Part shown: positions 18,834-23,677 of the stretch, one piece after another
How the letters are laid out: every line of letters begins with the position of its first letter
How positions within the stretch are numbered: the stretch's first letter is position 1
Source of the DNA: a virus
IMG/VR virus record: IMGVR_UViG_3300035182_001706
Span: 1-23,677 of that record
Reading direction: 5' to 3' (one strand)
Length of the DNA: 23,677 bases
Made by a program: the position numbers and the translations under genes
Notes under the pieces: model-generated
Database searches by the model: none
What the model saw: the letters and a program-made list of their open reading frames with translations, nothing else
Told to the model about the DNA's origin: nothing

Positions 18834-21596
18834 TTACCTCAAAACTTTTTTAATTTGTGCGGACTGGTTGCTTATTACATTTACTACCGCTTTTTGCCCC
18901 GCTTGGCTGGATAGGTATTGATTCAACAATTGTGGGTCGATTACATTTACTATATTAACACTTTGTTGTTGTTTTGCTGGTGCGGGGTTATCTAAAGCAC
19001 TCGCTAACTTATTAAAAGTGTTATTTTGCTCTCTCGATAAAACTCTCTCGCCCGTTTGCAAAATAGCTGGCACTTCATCGATACCTAAATGGAATCGTGG
19101 CACATAACCACCCGTATGGAAGTGCAATCCCGTCAGCATACCAATATTGGGCGACGCTGGCTCCAATGCTCCACCACCAAACAGGCCACCAAACAGGCCA
19201 CCACCACCACCCAATAAGCCACCTAAGGAACTAACAAGTGGTTGTATCACTAAAATCTTTAAAAGCTCTTGGTATATGCTTTGGAGCGTAGAAATTGCTA
19301 AGTCTCTAAAATTCATAAACTTTGCACTCGTTACATCTAAAAAGCTTGTCAGCCCATTTTGCATAGTGCTTATTAGGGAATTGGCAATTTCTTTCCCTTG
19401 CTGGAAACTCGATAAAGCTTTATCAGAAAATTCTTTCATTGCAAACTGGAAACCCTGCCCAATTGTGCCATTTAACTCTAACCATTTTAGTTTTAAATCA
19501 ACAATGGAAGCCTGTAACCTCTTTATTTGCTCCATCTTTTGAATATAATTTTGGTCGTCGCCCGCGTCTCTAAACTGCTCAGCCTCTTGCTTATAAACAT
19601 CTAACAAGCGCATATTTAAATCGATTTGCTCATTTAAGGCGTCTTTTTGGCTCTCATTTTGGAGCTTTACATCTAAGTCTATTTGGGCTAAAGCATTCTG
19701 TATTTTCAACTCGGCTATTTTATTTTGGTAATCTTGCTCGACTTTTTGCTTTTTTTGGGCTGTTGCTTCTTCAATTTTAATTTTATTATCTTGGTATTGC
19801 TCATAAGTCATTGCGTCTTGCTTATAAAGCTCAGCCTCTTTTACATTTAATTTCAATAACTTATCATAAACAATTTGGTCGAAATGGTTATTTTTATAAA
19901 TTTCGTCAAGCTTTTCTGTTTCTTTATCGCCCCAATCTTGTGCCTCTGCGAGCCTTTTATCGTATTCGGTCTGGAACTCTTTAGTAATATCTCTCTCTAA
20001 ATCAACCCTTTTTTTATAATAATCTTCGATTATTTTATCGTCTTTTATGCTCGCCCCTTTCTGGGCTAAATTTATCGCATTTAGAGCCTCTTGGGAAGAT
20101 ATAACGCCTTTTTTCTGAAATTCTTTTATTTTATTTAATTTCTCAGTCAACCATTTATCAGTATCTGCTAAATCTTTTGCTATACCCGTTTGGGTTGCGG
20201 AATATAGCTCGTCCATTAATTCCTTGTAAGAATCCCTTAATCTGTCTAAATCGCCCGCACCTTTGTTTGTATCAATTGCTGGACCTTTTGGGGTTGGCCC
20301 TTTAAAATCAGTGCTTGGACTTCCCGCACTTTGTTTTTTATTAAAATTAGCAATAAGGCTGTTTGCTTTTTGCAAATCTTTATAAATACTATCACTTAAA
20401 CCACCCTGCAAAGACTGTTGGCCGTGCTTTATAAAATCATTTACGCCATTTTTAACTAATTGGGATTGTTCTGAGGCCTTACCAACTTGAAAGGTTACTG
20501 CATAGCCAACCTGTGCTATTGCGTGTGCAAGAACACTACCCATATCTACGAATTGGCTAATTATTGAGGCAACCCTACTGGATATAGAAGGCAATATACC
20601 AACAGAGATATATAACAACCCTTTAGATATTGTTTCTATTAACCCACCCAAAACACTTAACACAGGTGCAAATGGTTGCAATATCGTATAAATAGATTGC
20701 ACTGTTGCCTTTACGCTTTCCCAACCTGCCTTAATACCCGCTGATATTTGTTGCTTATGCTCATTGGTAAATTTAATAATGCTTATCAAGAAGTTATTTA
20801 TATCTTGGTAAAGCTCTGCAAATCCCATTCTCATTATTTCGTCTTTTATGGTAGATAAGTGATTCTCTATTACTACCCAAGTGCCCTCGTAATCTTTTGC
20901 TGAGGCATTATAGCCCTGCATATATTTGGCCAATTCAATCATAACATCTCGGCCTTGCGATTCCCACATTCTAATCGTTTTGGCCAAAACATTATGTTCT
21001 TCGTCTCCGCCCATAGACTCATTAATTTGTTTAGCTAACTGTGATTTTTTTATATCTGCGTCGAGCAATCCTTCGGTTTCAGTTCTTAACGCCTTAAGAG
21101 AGCTTCTCGCCGTAAAGGACACTATCTGGATAGCGTTAGCTAGGGTAACTAAACTGTCAATACTTTCTTTGGAGGCACTTATCGTTAGTCCGTGCTGGTT
21201 AATTATAAAAATCTCTTTCTCAATATCTTTTAAAGAGGCTATAGACCTGCTTGCTACTTGTTCGGCTATTTCTTGCTGGCCTTCAGCATATTCTTTCGCT
21301 TTTTCGTAATATTCTTTAGTGTCTAAACCTTTGTCTTGCGAAGCTTTTAATTGAGTTAAAACTGTAGCCGTTCTTAAAACACTCATATTGAATTCGTCTA
21401 CGGCTTTGTAGCCTTCTGTAATAAACTCTTTTGTTTTTTCAAGTGTTTCGTAAACGGTTACTGCTAATTCGGCAAATTTTGTTATTCCTTCGGCTACTTG
21501 GGTGCTCATATTTTTGAGGTTATTATTGAGATTATTAAAAGCTGTTGTTGTATTATCTATTGCATTTATGATTAGTTTTACTTCGTTATCTGCCAA
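18834..21596 (-). CDS. Tail tape measure protein
   Basis: A 920-residue protein. The N-terminal 120 residues are helical. A hydrophobic, helix-prone stretch lies at about 300-345. The long middle (about 450-700) is coiled coil with many Lys, Glu and Gln. The C-terminal part matches lambda-type tape measure proteins: MKEFSDKALSSFQQG, then a LQSIYQELLKILVIQPL segment, a Gly-rich LGGLLGGGGGLFGGLFGGG stretch and FHTGGYVPRFHLGIDEVPAIL. It sets tail length and is delivered into the cell envelope. Using about 0.15 nm per residue, the tail would be near 135-140 nm (inference). The start is TTG at 21596 with GAGGTG 5 bases upstream. Confidence 0.95.
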   Translation of the reverse strand: MADNEVKLIINAIDNTTTAFNNLNNNLKNMSTQVAEGITKFAELAVTVYETLEKTKEFITEGYKAVDEFNMSVLRTATVLTQLKASQDKGLDTKEYYEKAKEYAEGQQEIAEQVASRSIASLKDIEKEIFIINQHGLTISASKESIDSLVTLANAIQIVSFTARSSLKALRTETEGLLDADIKKSQLAKQINESMGGDEEHNVLAKTIRMWESQGRDVMIELAKYMQGYNASAKDYEGTWVVIENHLSTIKDEIMRMGFAELYQDINNFLISIIKFTNEHKQQISAGIKAGWESVKATVQSIYTILQPFAPVLSVLGGLIETISKGLLYISVGILPSISSRVASIISQFVDMGSVLAHAIAQVGYAVTFQVGKASEQSQLVKNGVNDFIKHGQQSLQGGLSDSIYKDLQKANSLIANFNKKQSAGSPSTDFKGPTPKGPAIDTNKGAGDLDRLRDSYKELMDELYSATQTGIAKDLADTDKWLTEKLNKIKEFQKKGVISSQEALNAINLAQKGASIKDDKIIEDYYKKRVDLERDITKEFQTEYDKRLAEAQDWGDKETEKLDEIYKNNHFDQIVYDKLLKLNVKEAELYKQDAMTYEQYQDNKIKIEEATAQKKQKVEQDYQNKIAELKIQNALAQIDLDVKLQNESQKDALNEQIDLNMRLLDVYKQEAEQFRDAGDDQNYIQKMEQIKRLQASIVDLKLKWLELNGTIGQGFQFAMKEFSDKALSSFQQGKEIANSLISTMQNGLTSFLDVTSAKFMNFRDLAISTLQSIYQELLKILVIQPLVSSLGGLLGGGGGLFGGLFGGGALEPASPNIGMLTGLHFHTGGYVPRFHLGIDEVPAILQTGERVLSREQNNTFNKLASALDNPAPAKQQQSVNIVNVIDPQLLNQYLSSQAGQKAVVNVISNQSAQIKKVLR

Positions 21597-22197
21597 TCTA
21601 ACACCTCAGCCTTGCCAGGCTTTCTGCCCGCAACCTTGCAAGCTTTCTCGTATTCTTTCTGGTATCGTTCTTTTTTCTCTGCTTCCGTTTCGCCTATTAG
21701 AAAAGCAATTACGCTTTCTCGGAATAAAACTTCGCGCATTACATACTTTAAATACTTTTCTGTTTCTTTTAAAGTAAAGCTCCATTCTATCCCGTCCCTT
21801 TTGGTAATATCGCCCTTAGCCAAATAAAGAACAGCTTCGTCTAATATTTCTAAGATGCTTTTGTCAGAGTTCTCGCCCAACTGCCCACTTTCTGAAATAC
21901 TAAAGACAGTGGGTTGCAAGAAAAAAAATCGTCGATTACCTTTACGGCCGTTTCTAAACTGCACTGCTCCAATTCTTTTGCCATCAAATTCAAATCTTTA
22001 TCTTTTGGGCTCTTGCCTTCTTCGACTAAAACAATCGCAAAGAAGTTTGGTATCTTATCGCCCAAAGCACTTATAAAATCCATCGTTGTGGGTGTTTCTT
22101 TTAATTGAAAATCGTTTAAAATGCCTGCTATTTGCTTAATTTGGCCAATTACTAAAGGCTTTTGAATATACTTTTTGCCGTTTATTTCATACTTCAT
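21578..22197 (-). CDS. Tail assembly chaperone, long form made by -1 frameshift (G-T type)
   Basis: A slip on the T run at 21921-21928 joins the first 92 codons of the short form to a second open frame, ending at 21578, and gives a protein of about 206 residues. The -1 frame stays open for 114 codons after the slip and encodes a charged helical domain, with no ribosome-binding site of its own. The order (tube, chaperone with frameshift, tape measure) is that of lambda V, G/G-T, H. The T part should bridge the tube subunit and tape measure in assembly. It overlaps the tape measure start by 19 bases. Confidence 0.85.
21850..22197 (-). CDS. Tail assembly chaperone, short form (G type)
   Basis: A 115-residue product of zero-frame reading, starting MKYEINGKKY. 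The helical protein coats the tape measure protein during tail assembly in this family. ATG at 22197 overlaps the tail tube stop (ATGA) and has GCAGG 7 bases upstream; the ATG at 22215 has no site. The frame ends at 21850, so most ribosomes would make this form. The frameshift into the longer form occurs after GAT TTT TTT. Confidence 0.85.
   Translation of the reverse strand: MKYEINGKKYIQKPLVIGQIKQIAGILNDFQLKETPTTMDFISALGDKIPNFFAIVLVEEGKSPKDKDLNLMAKELEQCSLETAVKVIDDFFSCNPLSLVFQKVGSWARTLTKAS
21884..21928 (-). promoter_or_regulatory. Programmed -1 frameshift site
   Basis: The zero frame reads GAT TTT TTT TCT, a perfect T-TTT-TTT slippery heptamer within a run of eight T (21921-21928). About 8 bases after the heptamer CCCACT (21908-21913) can pair with AGTGGG (21884-21889); a pairing with CAGTTGGG a little further on is an alternative. 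Slip site, spacing and downstream stem all fit a -1 event. Confidence 0.8.
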
Positions 22198-23156
22198 AAA
22201 GTCGCCTGCGTGCATTTTAACACCATTTGTATGCTCGAACCCGTTGCGTTTGTGCTGTAAAATGCCTCGAAAGGTAAATCAATAAAAACTCCACTTGGGC
22301 CCGCTATAGCTGGACTTACTGGGGAGTATATCAACTCTGGTATTAATATATCTAACGCCTCGTTGCCACTGGAACCGTCGCCCGTGCCCAAAGAATAAGA
22401 TATTTCAAGGCTCGAAGTTTGCGAATTCATAGCCTTTTGGAGCAAACTCATTCCATCAAACAACGCCTTTATTTTACCGCTTACCTTAACAATTCCCTCT
22501 GGTAGCGAATATCTTTCGCCCTGCCCGCCTATAACATAAACAGAGGCGTCAAGGTTATTCTCTATGCTAAGAGTAACTTCAGTTACCGTTGCTATCGGTG
22601 TTCCGCCCTCTTTAATATAAGCTATATTAAAACCCGTCCAAGAAACCTTTGTTAAATCGTTTGGGGTAGAATCATAACTTGTCGTAGACGCCGTCTCCCT
22701 CGCTCCAACAAAATCTAAACTTAAACTTTGGAAACCTTCGGGGCTTACCGTTAAGTCTAATTTATTCACTTTACAACCATTATAAAGAAAATACTCGCCT
22801 ATATCTGTAAACCCTTTTTCAATAGTGAAAGTTGGTAAAGAGCCTATAGTTATGGTATGAGTATAAGGCACCGCCGTTCCTACGGTAGCCACATTGCCCA
22901 AAGCGCCCTTAAGAAGCGTTCCGATATACGCCTGAAGTTCAGTTTTTATCGTTCCCTTTACATCTTTATTGCCAATAACTGGCTTAGTAGCGTCTCTCGA
23001 ACCTCTTATTGTTTTGCTATCAATAAGATTTCTTGTGGATTGGAAACTTTCGGTCTCGAAATACAAGAGATTGGCGTTGGGTGTCGCTGGGGTTGTTTTA
23101 AAGGTCGTCTCTTGCTGGTATATTATTCTGCTTTTTGCTCCAATTGCTTGCGTCAT
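22194..23156 (-). CDS. Tail tube protein
   Basis: A 320-residue protein. It begins MTQAIGAKSRIIYQQETTFKT, the usual opening of siphovirus tail tube proteins (phage_tail tube / TTP type), then LLYFETESFQSTRNLIDSKTIRGSRD near 25-50 and NKDVKGTIKTEL near 57-68. The rest is beta-rich with an Ig-like C-terminal part. It polymerises to form the tail tube. It lies directly upstream of the frameshifting chaperone and tape measure genes, as expected. GGGGGC precedes ATG at 23156. Confidence 0.88.
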   Translation of the reverse strand: MTQAIGAKSRIIYQQETTFKTTPATPNANLLYFETESFQSTRNLIDSKTIRGSRDATKPVIGNKDVKGTIKTELQAYIGTLLKGALGNVATVGTAVPYTHTITIGSLPTFTIEKGFTDIGEYFLYNGCKVNKLDLTVSPEGFQSLSLDFVGARETASTTSYDSTPNDLTKVSWTGFNIAYIKEGGTPIATVTEVTLSIENNLDASVYVIGGQGERYSLPEGIVKVSGKIKALFDGMSLLQKAMNSQTSSLEISYSLGTGDGSSGNEALDILIPELIYSPVSPAIAGPSGVFIDLPFEAFYSTNATGSSIQMVLKCTQATL

Positions 23157-23166
23157 TTTTGCCCCC

Positions 23167-23394
23167 TTACTTTTTTAATAATAAAACAATTATGCTTCCT
23201 AAATTTGCTAACAATAATCCGATAATTCCCCAAAATTTTGCTTCAAGCTTATCAATCTGTTTTTTTATATCGCTCGCGAATTTTTCTGTGTCTTCTTTTA
23301 AGCTATTAAAATTCGCCTTCATATTAGCAACTTGAATTTCACACTCTCTTTGGGTTATAAGCTCTTTATCTGCGGACAAATCTATGTCTCCCAT
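23167..23394 (-). CDS. Small coiled-coil protein with C-terminal membrane segment (XhlA-like shape)
   Basis: A 75-residue protein. Residues about 10-52 are a charged coiled coil, and residues about 54-73 are hydrophobic (FWGIIGLLLANLGSIIVLLL), ending in KK. This resembles the shape of XhlA-type hemolysin/holin helper proteins, but it lies in the tail operon, between the partial gene at the right edge and the tail tube gene, not in the lysis cassette. No ribosome-binding site is visible; it overlaps the upstream gene by 13 bases and so is probably coupled. The function is open. Confidence 0.6.
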   Translation of the reverse strand: MGDIDLSADKELITQRECEIQVANMKANFNSLKEDTEKFASDIKKQIDKLEAKFWGIIGLLLANLGSIIVLLLKK

Positions 23395-23677
23395 AACGGC
23401 GCGTCGTAAATTATTTCTATTGTAATCAAAGAAGCCCCACTCTCAGTATTATGCTTTTCGATTACCATTTCGTTACTATCTACGGCTAAAGAAACATCTA
23501 CGGCCTGCCCGCCAAATTTAGAACTATCACAAACCTCAACCACTTTTAAGATATCTGCTATGCCATTTCGGACATCTTTAGCCGTGCTTCCGTAATAAGC
23601 AATTTGCACTTTTAAAACCCATCTAAAAGAGCCAATCGGTCTTACGGGGTCAATCTTTGCTAAACTATCATTGTAGA
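23382..23677 (-). CDS. Virion protein, 5' end beyond the window
   Basis: The frame is open to the right edge: upstream of the internal GTG at 23609 it continues without a stop through ...DPVRPIGSFRWVLK. At least 97 residues are visible. It is likely a small tail protein encoded just before the tail tube gene (tail terminator or connector position). Its end is ...YDAPLWET and its last bases overlap the coiled-coil gene. I recognise no family; the role rests on position alone. Confidence 0.65.
   Translation of the reverse strand, partial: YNDSLAKIDPVRPIGSFRWVLKVQIAYYGSTAKDVRNGIADILKVVEVCDSSKFGGQAVDVSLAVDSNEMVIEKHNTESGASLITIEIIYDAPLWET

Noticed and set aside
19147-19542. Plus-strand 131-codon frame opposite the tape measure gene.
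   Set aside because: It is a shadow of the Gly-rich coding strand (Pro-rich translation), without a start site or family resemblance.
21850-21964. ATG at 21964 as a separate start for the second tail chaperone frame.
   Set aside because: No ribosome-binding site, the first codons are out of frame with the chaperone coding sequence, and the slippery T run explains expression of this frame.

Overview
The window is a contiguous piece of a tailed-phage or prophage genome with a long, non-contractile (siphovirus-type) tail. Every gene I can support lies on the minus strand, so the biological order runs from high to low coordinates. The DNA is AT-rich, and Lys, Ile and Asn are frequent in the proteins. 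The host is most likely a low-GC Gram-negative (diderm) bacterium: the lysis cassette has an exported muralytic enzyme plus spanin-like proteins, and the dCTP deaminase is of the ordinary bacterial type. I cannot name the host. Campylobacterota or Aquificota would fit, but that is a guess.

Late region (23677 to 8368). It opens with an incomplete structural gene that runs off the right edge. Then come a small coiled-coil membrane protein, the tail tube protein, and a tail assembly chaperone with a classic -1 frameshift site. A 920-residue tape measure protein follows, then two related virion proteins and a tail-tip/hub module whose order (FWL-motif protein, BR0599-type protein, NlpC/P60 peptidase, large hub) recalls gene transfer agents. 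A two-domain fibre-like protein leads into the lysis genes: holin candidate, exported transglycosylase-like lysozyme, inner-membrane spanin candidate, and a signal-peptide/coiled-coil/C-terminal-membrane protein. A protein resembling minor tail protein Z closes the operon just before an intrinsic terminator. Head genes and terminase must lie to the right of the window.

Control region (8367 to 7996). This stretch has no protein gene but is dense in signals. After the late terminator there is a strong minus-strand promoter (TTGATT, 17 bp, extended TGC-TATAAT) only about 90 bases before a perfect 10-bp terminator hairpin. Together they would make a small RNA of about 87 nt. Its 5' end carries AAAACCTCCG, an exact complement of the ribosome-binding context CGGAGGTT(TT) shared by the first three early genes downstream. 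Two further promoters then fire into the early operon. This is the most interesting item in the window.

Early region (7995 to 443). Two small unknown genes end in a strong terminator. After it come a structured leader and ssb, a 43-residue membrane peptide gene, an unknown basic protein, an ERF annealing protein, dCTP deaminase, several small unknowns including a diverged duplicate pair, and a PD-(D/E)XK nuclease with four iron-sulfur-type cysteines. A GH108-like protein with an altered catalytic position and a primase-polymerase/helicase complete the operon. SSB, ERF and the nuclease look like a recombination-dependent replication module.

Origin region (442 to 44). Just downstream of the primase-helicase stop lie two opposed arrays of the 8-mer GGTAACAA, in part spaced one helical turn apart, around a very AT-rich core. 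This is a probable replication origin. At the left edge a well-formed promoter drives the first codons of a putative helix-turn-helix gene.
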